A DNA stretch of 64,000 nucleotides, from the NCBI GenBank assembly GCA_015680685.1, contig MNCI01025435.1, forward strand, positions 365,230-429,229. The letters run 5' to 3'. Of the stretch, positions 1 to 10,860 are shown piece by piece. Under the pieces are notes generated by a model. That model had not been told where the DNA came from and searched no databases. It was given only the letters and a program-made list of their open reading frames with translations. The stretch is from Gnetum montanum. Lineage: Eukaryota > Streptophyta > Gnetopsida > Gnetales > Gnetaceae. Position numbers and translations under genes: made by a program. Position 1 is the stretch's first letter; every line of letters starts with the position of its first letter.

Positions 1-1290
1 GAAGAAGAAAAGAAAAAAAAGTGCCTTAAAAAAAATCACTCCTCCCTTGTACTAAATGCCAAGTGATTGTACGCCTTGTTGTTATGGTACTCTCATAGTT
101 GTTCACCATGGGATGAAGCAATGCGATGTCACTGATTAGAAGGATGGACTTGGTCTTGATCTTGGAACGATGGGTTAATGACACCTTAATCATGTTTTAC
201 ACGTAGGATTCATTGTGCCTTGCGACAGTTACCTCATGTCCCGATCTCTATGATCCCTTTCTCTACTTCATCTCATCTTACTGTTCGTGTAATTGTAGCT
301 CGTGTCCCTTGTAGCATAGAATTTTCATCTTATTTCGGTGATATTTACATGCGTGTGTTTTGTGGAGTTAGTGCAGATTACATTTAACCCTTCTAGTGCT
401 CATAGCCACTTTAAGTGTGGTTACACAAGGGCATAATAGGTTGAAACCTGCTTTGGGGAGGACCCACTTGTGTAATTTTGGTGTAATCTTCATTAATTCT
501 CTAGCTTGAACAAAAAATTTCTTACCCTCAGCATAATTTTCATAAATTTCTTTGCCATTTATTAACCCTCAAAACTTTAACGTTCTAATGTACCATTACA
601 TTCCCTTTTCTTCATAACCACCAAAGTTTCAATTCTTAAATTCACATCATTATCATTCAAGTGCCTCTCGAATTCATGTAATTACCCTTGCATATATTAA
701 TCTTTGCTAATGTCCTTGTTTCACACAAATAATTTCAAGTAAATCATTAAAAATTTGGTCTTTTTCTTGTGTCTCACCTTAGTTGGGACGAGATATCGCA
801 TCCTATTTCCCTATAAATAGGAACCCCTACCGCAACACTTAGCATCATTTGGCCATTTACGCGGGGGGAATTTTTGAATTTTTTCTCTGCGACTTGCGAT
901 TGCGTGACCCTTGCTTTTTCACTTATATCTCGTGCGCTGGTACTTCGATTTTAATTCCGTTTGAACCTGCTTGAACCCGGAGTGTTCAGTTTAGTCATGG
1001 GGGAGAGACACTTGCTGAAAAGTGCCTAACTTTTTTGAAGTTTTTCATTGCCCAAAGGACATCAATTAGGGTAATTAATACTAACACTTAGAAGAAATTA
1101 TGCCAAAAAATTATATGACCTTAAGTATACCGGAAGATTAAAATGAAAATCCACCTACGTCATAGGACCCATTATCATAATTTTCGGGCATGATCACAAA
1201 ATAACATAAGATCTTCAATTAAAGGCATGTAGTAAGGTATAACTTGAATTTGAAAACAACCTTACTAACGTTTGACCCGTGTGATTGCAG
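1..1290 (+). other. Noncoding leader upstream of the A1 env-like gene
   Basis: No protein is recognisable here. The stretch aligns by eye with the reverse complement of about 22950-21578 in A2 and with about 61600-62953 in A3; shared blocks include the 'cactcctccctt' start and 'ttaacccttctagtgc'. It is therefore a conserved noncoding part of family A, placed between gag and the env-like gene. It contains the TATA box at 812-819 and ends in GTGTGATTGCAG directly before the ATG. Confidence 0.6.
792..819 (+). promoter_or_regulatory. Internal promoter of the A1 env-like gene
   Basis: A GATATC palindrome at 792-797 is followed 14 bases later by TATAAATA at 812-819. Both A2 (GATATC at 22146-22151 and 22118-22123, TATATATA at 22096-22103, minus strand) and A3 (GATATC at 62380-62385, TATAAATA at 62401-62408) keep a GATATC-then-TATA arrangement at the same place. 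Conservation of the pair in three diverged copies supports a core promoter separate from the LTR. That it drives the env-like gene is inferred from position. Confidence 0.5.
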
Positions 1291-4036
1291 ATGGCCCCGA
1301 AACGTTCACAACAGAAGAGTCCTACTCGAGGTGGAGCAAAACAACCTAGGAGAGGTAGAAGGCAAGGCCTTGCTAGATAACATAATGAATAGGAGGTGCA
1401 CTCATTCAACATCCATCAAGAAGAACCTTGTACCAGACGATCCGGGCAGGAAGAAGGAGGAGCTACTGCGCCTGAACTAGGACAACAACTCACGTTGCCC
1501 CCGAAATGTGTTCAGGCTATTCATACAAAGTCCACAATTGCTTCGGTGATTGTGGAACTTAACTTCAAATCTTTTGCTGAGTTTGCTCCTGAGGCTATTA
1601 GGGATCACCTCAAAGGATCTCCCTTATGGCCTGTCCTCTCTGAAAAAGGTGCCTGGTACTTAGGTGAAACATACCTATTCTAGCACAATAAGGAGCAAGG
1701 CACCACAGTCAACATCGGTGGTGTGACAGTAGATTTTTCTCCATAGGCAATTTCAAAAGTGTTAAACCTTCCGAATTTAGGCCCCCATGTTTCTTGGTTA
1801 TCCATCCAATTCAACCCTGATGTGCGAAAGGATTGGCTAGAGAAGGCTTATGGCAGAGATAAAGCTTTTGGTGAGCTGACAACGAAAGAGAGAGTTTATT
1901 TAAAAATCAGAACCTATCACCTCTTCCCCACAAAAGGTTTGAAAAGAATATCAATGTACGCAGTAAGAGGATGTGCAGTGTTGATGGGAAAGGTTAATGC
2001 TAACCTTCCCCATCTATATTTGACGGAGATCCTAAGGTGATTCGAAGAACGGAAATCAGGGAAAATGGCACTCCCTTTTCCCTGCCTTATCAGAAAACTA
2101 TGCCGACGGGTTGGCATTTGGGGATACACAAATGACATCCTCTGAAAGGTCCAAAATGCTTCTTACACTAAATTATTAAAGGTGCCAGCTCCAAGAACAA
2201 GTACTGGCGAAGAGCTGGGAACAGATGAAGAAGAAGAAGAATAGATGACTAGATCACCTGCAACTCAACTTGCAGGACCTAGTCAACCTCCCACCATAGG
2301 TCCTAGCCAATAACAAGAAGCAGGACCCAGCACAGACCAGGATCAACCACCACTGTAAGACTATAGACCGTCGATGAGCCATCTGAGGGCCATCGCTGAG
2401 ATGGTTAGTTGGGGAAGTCGTGATGACGCCAATCTCTTCCACATCATCGATGATGCCAACCAGCCTACGATTTTAGTAGATCGCACACGGGGTGAGTTAT
2501 CAATGCAAATAGGAGGAGGGGAAAGCAGATGGTCACAACAGATCTCTAGACACATGGCATCTTTTCAAGTACAGTTAGAGATTGGTGAAGGGGCCACGGT
2601 GGTGGTCATGCAACACCAAGATGTTGCGGGAGCTGTTGAAGTGGTCGCTGACCACATCAAAGAGTCTTTCAATGTACCTGTTGTGCCACTGGTAGATCTT
2701 TCAGGAGCACAGGATGCTCAAACTATTGCCGGAACCTCAATGACTCCTGCAGAACATGAGGATGTATTAGATAGATTGCTTCAAACAGGACAAGTTTTGA
2801 CGTCCTTGTTTGACATCCCCCAGGATATAACGATAATTCAATCAAACCTCATTTCCACAAAGGGGAAGCTGGTCCTATCTGAAGTAAGGGTAGAGCATGC
2901 TAAAGCTAAAGTGCGAAAACTACAAGAGCAGCTCATAGCCTTACAAGTAGCATAGCGGGATCCCTTGCGATTGGTTCCCGCAGACCAGCTAGACAATTTT
3001 AGAACCGAGCAACTAACAAAACTAACAGCCACTTGGGATGCCTCCGCAGCAAAAGCGCAAACTCATGCACCTTGTAAGGCACTTAGGGCCTTACAAGAAG
3101 AGAATAAGTAGTTGGTTGCAGATAATCTTCGGTTAACTTCTGTGGAGAAACAAAAGAATGTTCTCGATGAACACTTTCATCAGCTGCGAGAACAATTCAT
3201 TCGGGTGAACCGAGATGTAAGCTGTTTAGCCAGAGAAAATCAAACCCTCTCAATGGAGGAGGTACGTGCTATTCGACAAAAATCAACCATCGAAATTAGC
3301 ACGTGGAAGAATGAGGCTAAATGACACGAGAAGCTGAAGGAGCATTTTCGTGATCAGGTGGGGATGTACAAAAAAATCCTGGAGAAGGAGATCCATATGG
3401 CCAAAGCTCAAATCAACAACATCAGTGCCCAGAAAACTGATTGGGGGGCCATATTGGACACTTATGCCTATGCCCAGCAAGCAGAAATTAAGAACTGGGA
3501 CCTGCAGATCCAAGACTGAATACATAGAGTTAGCAAACCTTCGATATGCCAACCTGGCCATGTTAACAGCAAGATGCCTGAGGTTAGAGCTCAAGCAGCA
3601 GGTAGCTTCCACCCATATCAAATATGAAGTAGAATTTTCAGAGCGAAAGAAGTTGGCTAAAAAACTAGATGTCACAAATTCTAAACTCGCAGTGGTAAAA
3701 GAAAGCTACCAAGGACAGAAAGATGTGGCAACCGACTTGGCTTGATGGCTAACAGAACTTCATGAATACAAAGACAAAGACAGAGCCTATGAAGAGGAAT
3801 GACATGTGTTCGCAGCATGGTACGTCAAAGCTAATCAGATGTTCCTACAACTACCCTGTCCATGGAAAGTGCTGACTCCATCAAACATCGGAGCATCAGC
3901 ATGAATGGCACAAGACCCTCGGATCGAAGAGGAGAAGCTCCAAGCTATTCTTCAGTGTCATCAACCTTCAAAGCTCAGAGCACGTGACAAAGGGAAAGCA
4001 CCCATGGAGGAGCCACCACCACTAGGAACTACATGA
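1291..4036 (+). pseudogene. Family A env-like ORF, copy A1, decayed
   Basis: This is the second gene of family A, about 915 codons. It starts at ATGGCCCC (1291), shared with A2 and A3, and ends at TGA 4034-4036. The N-terminus is strongly basic (MAPKRSQQKS, then an RRGRRQG stretch). Residues about 75-270 hold a domain with the pattern of the 'putative plant transposon protein' family found in Athila/Calypso env-like ORFs: a VNIGGVTVDFS strand, a long helical part, and LPFPCLIRKLCRRVGI near its end. The second half is heptad-rich coiled coil (about 2830-3745). There is no clear transmembrane segment. Frame-internal stops (for example TAG at 1681-1683 where A2 has TGG, and TAG after 2953) and frameshifts near 3400 and 3540 break it. 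The env-like assignment rests on domain pattern and position before the 3' LTR; an envelope function is not shown. Confidence 0.6.
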
Positions 4037-4207
4037 GTTCCACATTTTTGTAGTTGTAGTATTTTTTCTCTGTGTTGTGTCTTCCCACACTGCGGCATTA
4101 GTCCATTTCTTTTTCCAGTTAATAATCCCATACCTATCCACTGTGTAATCACTAAAGCTTGTTCTCCTTGTAACTTGAGGATGAGTTTTTATTCAGTCGT
4201 GGCGGTA
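4037..4207 (+). other. 3' untranslated part and polypurine-tract region of A1
   Basis: Between the env-like stop and the LTR lies a block conserved with A2 (reverse complement of 18521-18791): a CTTGTTCTC stretch, then GAGGATGAGTTTTTATTCAGTC just before the LTR. The last bases, GTGGCGGTA, stand where A2 has CATGGGGTTA and are the best candidate for the plus-strand priming tract, although they are weakly purine-rich here. Confidence 0.4.
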
Positions 4208-4234
4208 TGATGAGACGTGGTTCACACATGTCGT

Positions 4235-4345
4235 GATATCGTGTACGCGATATCGCAGCCGACGCGATATTGCGTACTCATTATCGCATCCTTCCCTACG
4301 ATATCGCGTACGCGATATCGCAGTCCATTGCCATATCTATAAATA
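4235..4345 (+). promoter_or_regulatory. LTR promoter with GATATC palindromes
   Basis: Two extended palindromes, GATATCGTGTACGCGATATC (4235-4254) and the perfect GATATCGCGTACGCGATATC (4300-4319, extendable by one base on each side), flank a third, decayed copy at about 4265-4288. TATAAATA follows at 4338-4345. A2 keeps GATATC elements before TATAAATA in both LTRs (18388-18395 and 26435-26442, minus strand). The palindromes look like repeated binding sites for a dimeric factor; which factor is unknown. Confidence 0.55.
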
Positions 4346-4746
4346 AGAGGTGGCTCTCCCTCATTTGACATCCCAGTTTTAGAGTAGCAAAGCTCTGGCA
4401 GTTTGATCCCTCCAGAGTTAGATTTTTTCCCGTGTCTGCCTGCAGTGTGGTGAATGTGATTGTAGAATGTCTTTATTCGAGTGTGTCGTACTTGGACATG
4501 CACATGACCGGAAATAAAGATCAAGATTACTTCATCATTGCAGCATTCACTTAGTTTATTTATTTGTTATTTATTTAATGTTATTTATTGCTTTCGTAGC
4601 GCGGTGTGAGTACGACTTGGCTACGAGCGCCCATGGGGGTGTACGGCTAGTCAAGGAATCGGTTACTCATCGTAATTAGTCTCTCATCCTTGAAATCCTA
4701 GAAGTGGAACAAGTATGACTTGATTACAAGCATTTAAGTGTGACTA

Positions 4747-4880
4747 CTTGGTAGCCCAGTGGCATATCTAAGATCTACGCTTGGTAACCCAGTGGCGTAT
4801 TTGGGATCTGCGCTTGGTAATCCTAGTGGCGTACCTAGGAGCTACACTTGGTAGTCCCAGTGGTAGTCGTGCACGAAGTC
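4747..4880 (+). repeat. 33-bp tandem repeat in the A1 LTR
   Basis: Four units begin CTTGGTA at 4747, 4780, 4813 and 4847, each continuing with CCCAGTGGC-type sequence. The A2 LTRs have only about two units at the equivalent place (around 18000-18060 and 26040-26100). This is a small copy-number variable repeat downstream of the polyadenylation signal. Confidence 0.6.
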
Positions 4881-5209
4881 CAAGATGTGTACGGTTGATC
4901 AAGGAATTGGTTGCTTATCGCACTTAGGCTAGATTAGATTTCCTTATCCTTTCCCTCATAGCTTAGCTTAGTTAATATTATTTTCCACTGCCATCAGGAG
5001 TAGCGTTAGAATTAGAACACATCATACACCTCATCTAGACTAAACCATACGTGACATATGCAAAACTAGTCTAGGTGGGAAGATAGCGAACTATGGCCTA
5101 AGGCTAACTATCTAGGTGCCACAACTAGTCCATCTGCGGAGTTCAACTAGATCGCGCATGCGACGCTCGTTTCGTATGGTTGAGTGTAGGGGTACCTCGC
5201 CACTCATCA

Positions 5210-7461
5210 CTACTTCAAAATGAAGTTAGAAGATGTAGAGCTTCTAGATCTGGGTCCCAACTACATGTTTGATTCCATTTTGGCTTGGGGTTTAGTTTTT
5301 CATGCTAAGCCCCCTTTCTTCCACACTAGCCATTATGGAAATAAGGGAAAAGGGCTCTAGAACCTACTTTTTGGCCTTTATAGACCTTTGGAGTGTCCAA
5401 GTTTAATGGATCTAAACCTGTGTTTCCTTGGGAAGGTCCTAGAACCTCAATTTTAGACCTCTGAGCACATGAAAAATTATCTTCCTTGGTTTCCATGCTA
5501 AGGGTCCCTATTTCCATGTTGAGCCTAGTGTGGAACCCTCAAAACACTTGATTTTTGGGTCTAAATAGCCCAAAAACGGCCTAGATTGATGCCTAAACTT
5601 ATTTAATAAACTTGTAACCTTAAAACATGGTCCACTAAGGCCTAAAATTGGCAAGACATAACCATTTTTGATCCATGTTAGTCAAATTTTACTATATATG
5701 GCTTATTTTGCTTCATTTTTGCCTTATTACATAATTTTTTGGCTTATGTTTGAACTTGTGTTGCCTTGTTGATCTTATTGACATTCTATGGCCTTTATAC
5801 AACCTTATGTGTTCTTTATATGCCCTGTTATAGCTTTATTTGCCTTTTTTTGGCCTTTAAATGGTATCAAATAGTGAGGCTTGACCTTCCTTGGCCACCA
5901 TTTGAAACCATGTGACCATGGCCCACTAAGGCCTTAACTAGCATCATAGTCCACCAAAACTCTAAAGTAGCATCATGGCTTTCTAAGGCCTAAAACTAAC
6001 AAAATTATAGCCTTTATCGATCATTTGTAGCTTATTTCTTATACTTTCTCTTGCTTAACCTTTATTTGACCTTTGTTCTCCTTTATTGCACTTTTCTAAA
6101 TTGTCCTTACATCATTGATGGCCTTGGATGGCCTTGATAACATAATATTTTCATGTGTTTTATAGCATTTTAGCATTATTTATTTACTTTTACCAAAGTG
6201 CCACTTAATATGCTTTTGGTTTACATGGAGGATCAAATTATGAGTACTTAGTAGAAAATTTGCTTGCCTTTGTGTCTACATGGATCTCATGGTGATGTTG
6301 AATGGTGTATCAACCTTGATTACCTAGATCTTGAGCCTGAGTGTCTTGTAGATTACATAGCCTTAATAGATAAAACCTATAGAATGGCTTGAAAACCTAG
6401 TCAAAACCCTTGACTTGGAGACCAATGACATAATTGAAGACTCTCTAGTTGAGGCTCTTGCCACAACACATAGTGATGAGGAGAAAACCCTAAACTAAGT
6501 TCCTCACTAGAGCCTTAATATGCTCAATACATTACCAAGGTCTTATAAAGCAACATTAAGGCCTTTTCCTAGTCATATGAAGATATGCTAGGCCTAGACC
6601 CATGTCTAGTCTAGCACAAGATCATATTGGATCCTAGCATTAGACTAGTTAAGCAAAAAGTGTGTAAAATTAGACCTGATTTAAACTTGGCAGTTCGTGA
6701 TGAAATCTCAAAGCTTCACCAAGTAGGTTTCATTAGGGTTTTCAATTACACAGAATGGGTATCCAACATAGTGGTAGTCCTTAAGAAAAATGGGAGTATT
6801 AATATTTACATTGATTTTTGAGATCTAAATAAAGCAACTATCAAACATGACTTTCCTTTGCCTAGTATTGATCAACTTATCAATACTATGATTGGACATG
6901 CCTTGTTGTCCTTTATGGATAGATTCTTGGAGTATAACCAAATTAGAATGAATCCAAAGCACCAACTTAGCGCAACCTTTATGACCCTATGGGGTACTTT
7001 TTGCTATACTATTATGCCATTTGGCCTTAATAATGTAGGAGTGACTTATCAATGAGTTATGACCTATATATTCAACAATTACATGCTAGGTTTGCATAAT
7101 GATTACATAGATGACATAGTCATTAAGTCCAAGATGGCCAGTAACCATGCTAATGACCTAGATCTAATGCTTACACGATGTCTCAAATATAAGCTTAGGC
7201 ACAATCCTAAGAAATGTATGTTTAGTGTCAATACCAGTAAGATTCTTGGCTTTGTAGTCTCTGAAATAGGGATACATGTTGATCCTAATATGGTTAAGGC
7301 CATATCCAAATTAGTAGCATCCACCAACCTTAAAGAGTTGAAGAAAGAAGTTTAATATGAGTGGAAAACTCAATGCTAAGATGTCGTTGAAAACCTTAAG
7401 CAAGAGTTAACACAATTACTGATCTTCTACCCTTTGCAAGAAGGTAAACCATTTTACATTT
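5210..7461 (+). mobile_element. Family B element B1, pre-RT spacer and pol fragment
   Basis: This plus-strand fragment of a Tat/Ogre-like element is bounded on the left by the end of A1 and on the right by the B2 insertion. Positions 5210-6290 are noncoding and correspond to the reverse complement of about 36150-35450 in B3, including a single degenerate unit with 'gctaagccccctttcttccacact' and the GGGTCTAAATAGCCC block. From 6290 it is pol. The reading frame of the RNase H part stops abruptly at 7461 where the B2 LTR begins. Confidence 0.7.
6290..7461 (+). pseudogene. Reverse transcriptase pseudogene of B1
   Basis: Ty3/gypsy reverse transcriptase. Recognisable blocks in order: IVVVLKKNGS then IDF-stop-DLN (6760-6830; the stop TGA replaces the Arg of the usual FRDLN), MDRFLEYNQIRM (6916-6951), MPFGLNNVGVTYQ (7013-7053) and the catalytic YIDD box in NDYIDDIVIKSK (7099-7134), then LGFVVSEIGIHVDP. 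About 40 codons of the connection domain are deleted after about 7350, and the RNase H start LKQELTQLL (7393-7420) follows directly. The YIDD is intact, unlike in B3 and B5, but stops at 6820, 7053 and 7353 break the frame. The protein would have been the replicative enzyme of B1; it cannot be made as it stands. Confidence 0.8.
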
Positions 7462-9177
7462 TGTAGTGACCAAAAACATCAATGGCTGTAACATCGAGGG
7501 GTTCATGGGTGCATAGGCCTAACCCCAAGTCCATGTGAGGGCTTGCTGGTGGCAAAGATAGGGTGCCTTGAATGGTCTGGTTGATCAAATAGGGACTTAT
7601 CAAATGCAATTGAGGCATAGCATGGTTAGCTGCGATGCAGAGGTGAAATGATGCTAAGTGTCAAGTAGTGTCAATGGTGCTAATAGTGTTAACAAGGATG
7701 AGAATAGTCAAGGGTTTCAACAAAAAATGAAGGTGTCAGCATGTTGGGACCATCACCCAGGTGTGGTTATGCATTAAAATAGTAGAAAATGCAAGTAAAA
7801 TGCTGAAAAAATGTAAGGAAAATGCTAAAAATATAAAGAAAGGATGAGAGAGAATGAAACATCACCCCAAGTGGTGTTGAGCATAGTTAACTCTAGAAAA
7901 TAGGCATAATGGACAATGTAGTCATAGTCTCAAAGGTGTTTAGTTACAAAGATTGACATTCCACCATTGTGTCGGTGCTTATTGGGTTGGTTGTCACGGT
8001 GTGCAGTGGGCTGCAGTGTCCTATAGTGAGCTATGGTGGTATGCAACTTTACCTTTCTCTAGTTTGCTATTGTGTCTTTGGTTTGCTAATGCTTTCATTT
8101 TTTCCAAATTTGAATTTTCTAACTTGCATCATTCTCAAATTTTCCAACCCCAAATATGTTGAGGATGAGAGTATTTATAGGCCTAGGTTTAGTGTGAAAT
8201 GTGGGATAGCTACCATGTGGCAGTGGGACGATTGGAGCTACGCTATCATCCAACTACATTCTTCACTGAGGCTAGTAGTGTTATGCTCTACTGTACTCTG
8301 CTAAACTCTGTGATGCTGAGAGATTTTGAATACACTACCAAGTTCATGTACATGTGTTGAGAAGCTCGCAATGTACTTGAAAAAAATGCAATTTTGGAAA
8401 CTACACTATGGGACTATGCTTTCCACTGTCTTGTGTGGGGTTGAGTGTAGTTACAATTTTGGGGATAAAATGGATACAAAAAGATGCATTTTGTTAACTA
8501 TGCTTGTTGGAGGTGAGTTGGAGCTGAACTAAATGTTGGTGCTACATTATGAAGGCCTTTGGAGGCTATTCTGGCTAACTACGCTTGACTACACTTTGGA
8601 CTGGGGGAGAGTGTAATCCCGCACTTAGAAAAATTTTGCAAAATATGACTATGTGCTGACTACACTCTCTATGGGAGGTTGACTATGATCCTTACCAGGG
8701 GTGAGCATAGTCCTAGTGCTTATCAAAACTTGCAAAAACTAGTTTTTAGTTGACTATGCTTAATATACTCTGGGCTAGTGGACAACGTAGTCTCAACACT
8801 TAAAATTTTTTTGCAAAAAGTCAGGCCTTTATGCTAACTACACTTGACTACACTTTGGGGTAGTGGAGAGCATAGTCTCAGAACTTAGAAAATTTTGCAA
8901 CAGGTGGCTTGACAATTAGAAAAATTTTCCAAACTAACCTTTGTGTTGACTACACTCGACTATGCTCTAGGGTAGTGGAGGGCATAGTCTTAACACTTAG
9001 AGAATTTCTACATAAAATTGGTTTTTGAGCTGACTATGCTCTCCACTAGGCTGACTATGCTTTGGGGTAGTGAGAGCATAGTCTTAGAACTTAGAAAATT
9101 TGTAGAAACTAGCCTCATGCTGATACTTAGACAAATTTGCAATTGAAACACCATAGTCCAAATTTGGTGGTGTTTCA
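7462..9177 (-). repeat. 3' LTR of B2
   Basis: 1716 bp. On the minus strand it starts TGAAACACCACC (9177 downwards) and ends CACTACA at 7462. Its inner half (7462-8555) matches 27070-28172 closely in the same orientation. The first 34 bases form a foldback, TGAAACACCA (9144-9153) against TGGTGTTTCA (9168-9177). U3 contains about six tandem units described separately. The five bases CATTT before it (7457-7461) may be the target duplication, but the other side is lost at the N. Confidence 0.75.
8575..9125 (-). repeat. U3 tandem repeat of B2 LTR
   Basis: About six units of 80-115 bp share a core of GACTACACT or GACTATGCTCTC, then GGGTAGTGGAGAGCATAGTC and ACTTAGAAAATTTTGCAA. GACTATGCTCTC and GAGAGCATAGTC are reverse complements, so each unit can fold back. 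Units start near 8575, 8655, 8750, 8834, 8946 and 9030. They lie in U3, where enhancer repeats are common in LTR elements; that role is inferred. Confidence 0.6.
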
Positions 9178-9196
9178 TTGTTCCTCTTTGTTGATG
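9178..9196 (-). other. Polypurine tract of B2
   Basis: On the minus strand the bases just before the LTR start read CAACAAAGAGGAACAA, purine-rich and directly abutting TGAAACACC. B3 has AAGAAAGAGAAG in the same position (30847-30868). This fits the plus-strand priming tract. Confidence 0.55.
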
Positions 9197-10150
9197 TTTG
9201 GAGGAGTGGCCCAAGAGATGTTGAAAAAGAATGAAAAAGCACCATAGTAGACCTGGCACCAACATCACTTATGAGTACTTGATCAAACATCATTGTATCA
9301 TGCTCAAGAGTGTTGTGGATAGTAGTATGCTGGGAGCAACAAGTATAGGTAATATGCTGGGGATAAAAGGGGAGATGAAGTGTAAATAGGATGTCTTGAT
9401 GTAGGATGCAGAGTTAGCATAATTGACAGTGACCATTGCACCAAAGTGGCTTGCCCCTGAGAATGTTAACCTCTTATTGAAGTGCTTATGAGAAAGTTAG
9501 TGTGGATTCAAGACTGGAATGGTTGCAAAATTGTAGCACTATTGATTTGCTTGGGGACATGATTTTTCCCCCTTTTGCCTTGTTTTTTCTTTTTTTTTTC
9601 TACTTTTTTGTTGTAGGGTGAACCTACTTTGGGTTCTATACATTGCTATGCTAACTATATGGTGCTTTCCATCAAGTGGACTACTTGTCATCAAATGGAC
9701 TTTGCTTTGATGCTTGTGAAACTATGTCACATTTGTAGGATAGGTGTTTCCTCCCTAGGATGACTTGTGTTACATCCACCTAAGCATTGACCAGTCAACA
9801 GAGGCTCCCTATGGGACAAATTATGTTATGTTTACCTTGGGTTTTATGGTGTGACTTGAGAAAGTGCCATATAGTCATACAACATATGTGTTAGAGGGGT
9901 TTGCAATCTTGACTATGTAGGGAAATGTAAGAGTATTGAGGCATAGGGATGGATGTAGGTAGGCCATAATGGGGTAATAGGGATATGCACTCTTGAGTGG
10001 CTTAGCTAGTCCAATTATGCACATTAGAATAATGTGATGACTTGATACTATGATAAGATGTGTCTTTGCATGATTGCCTAGGGCTTCATTCTACAAACAC
10101 AACTCCGAGAAGACAAGAAAACCACACAACATACAATGCAAATAAAATGC
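9197..10150. other. B2 spacer upstream of the 3' LTR
   Basis: There is no coding signal I can support. The first 150 bases match 30850-31000 of B3 (a 'cacttgatctagtcatgtcaaac'-like block), so this is the shared region between integrase and 3' LTR in family B. A T-rich run lies at 9580-9610. Confidence 0.45.
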
Positions 10151-10349
10151 TGGGGGTGATGATACCATGAGTGCTCTAAAGGCTACACTAGTTGCAAGTG
10201 TTCAAAAAACTAGTAAAATGCTAGGGGATGATGATGTTGCAAGTGCTCCAAAGGTTGAATTGATGGAAAGTGCTCATGAAACTAGCAAATTGATAGGGGG
10301 TGATGATGCGGTAAGTGCTTCCAAGGCTATGTCGATTGCAGGTGCACCA
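10151..10349 (+). repeat. 72-bp tandem repeat, frame-preserving
   Basis: About 2.8 units begin GGGGGTGATGAT near 10151, 10223 and 10295. The period of 72 is a multiple of three, and the plus-strand frame stays open with an acidic 24-residue unit containing GDD, SAxK and ETSK-like parts. It stops at an ambiguous base (10350) beyond which the pattern is lost, so the array may be truncated by assembly. I do not call it a gene: B3 shows no counterpart and the open frame follows from the period. Confidence 0.5.
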
Positions 10350-10380
10350 NAGAATTATGGATGGCTAACCATGAACCTAG

Positions 10381-10860
10381 TTTAAGGTCTTGGTAGGTCA
10401 TAGCCATACTATTTTAAGGTCTTAGTAGGCCATGGTGTGCTATTTTATAGTCCCAATGGACTACTATGTGCTAATTTAGAATTGTATCAGATGAGTGTTG
10501 TGCCAGTTTAATGTCATAGCAGATGAACTAGTGTGCTAGTTTAACGTCATGACCCAAGGATAAGCTATGCTAGTTTAGCATCATGGCAGACGTGCTACTA
10601 TGCTAGTCTAGCATCATGATGGATGAGGTATGTGTATGTGCTAGTTTAATGTCATGGAAAACACATGTTGTGCCAGTTTAATGTCATAGCAGATGAATGC
10701 TATGCCATTTAACATCATATTGGATGGATGTTGTGCCATTTTAACGTCATAGTAGACGAACTATGCTAGTTTAACTTCGCAATGGACAAGCTATGCTAGT
10801 TTAACATCATAGTAGACGAGCTATGCTAGTTTAATGTCGTAGCAAATGAATGCTTAATAT
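10381..10860. repeat. About 40-bp minisatellite, distal array of B2
   Basis: About twelve imperfect units follow the pattern GCTAGTTTAAYGTCATRGYAG with ACGAGCTAT between. A related array lies at 31785-31975 in B3, also between the pol end and the 3' LTR, and a sister version with GGCCATGGTGGGCC lies upstream (13180-13745). It is noncoding. Confidence 0.65.

Larger units (their letters stand above)
1..5209 (+). mobile_element. Family A element A1 (Athila-like), 3' part
   Basis: This is the 3' portion of an Athila-like LTR retrotransposon; the 5' LTR and gag would lie before the window. In order it holds a noncoding leader with a TATA box, the env-like gene and a 1.0 kb LTR ending in TCATCA. 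The same order appears in A2 (minus strand, 17634-26514) and A3 (plus, from about 56165), which is how I set its limits. The five bases after the LTR, CTACT (5210-5214), would be the target duplication, but the other side is outside the window. A1 keeps more CG dinucleotides than the other copies, which suggests it is younger. Confidence 0.75.
4208..5209 (+). repeat. 3' LTR of A1 (family A)
   Basis: The LTR is 1002 bp and runs from TGATGAGACG to CACTCATCA, a TGATGA/TCATCA terminal inverted repeat. It matches the reverse complement of 17634-18520 and 25678-26514 and the plus-strand 57611-58331. It contains a GATATC-rich U3, a TATA box, an AATAAAG signal near 4515 followed by the conserved 'gatcaagattacttcatcattgca' block, and a short tandem repeat in the second half. 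Confidence 0.85.

Noticed and set aside
2374-2955. A 193-codon open frame that could be a host gene
   Set aside because: It is the middle part of the family A env-like gene, with a close copy at 20483-19785 between LTR-bounded ends.
4228-4330. Telomere-like or origin-like element from the GATATCGCG repeats
   Set aside because: The repeats are U3 palindromes of an LTR upstream of a TATA box; nothing indicates an origin.
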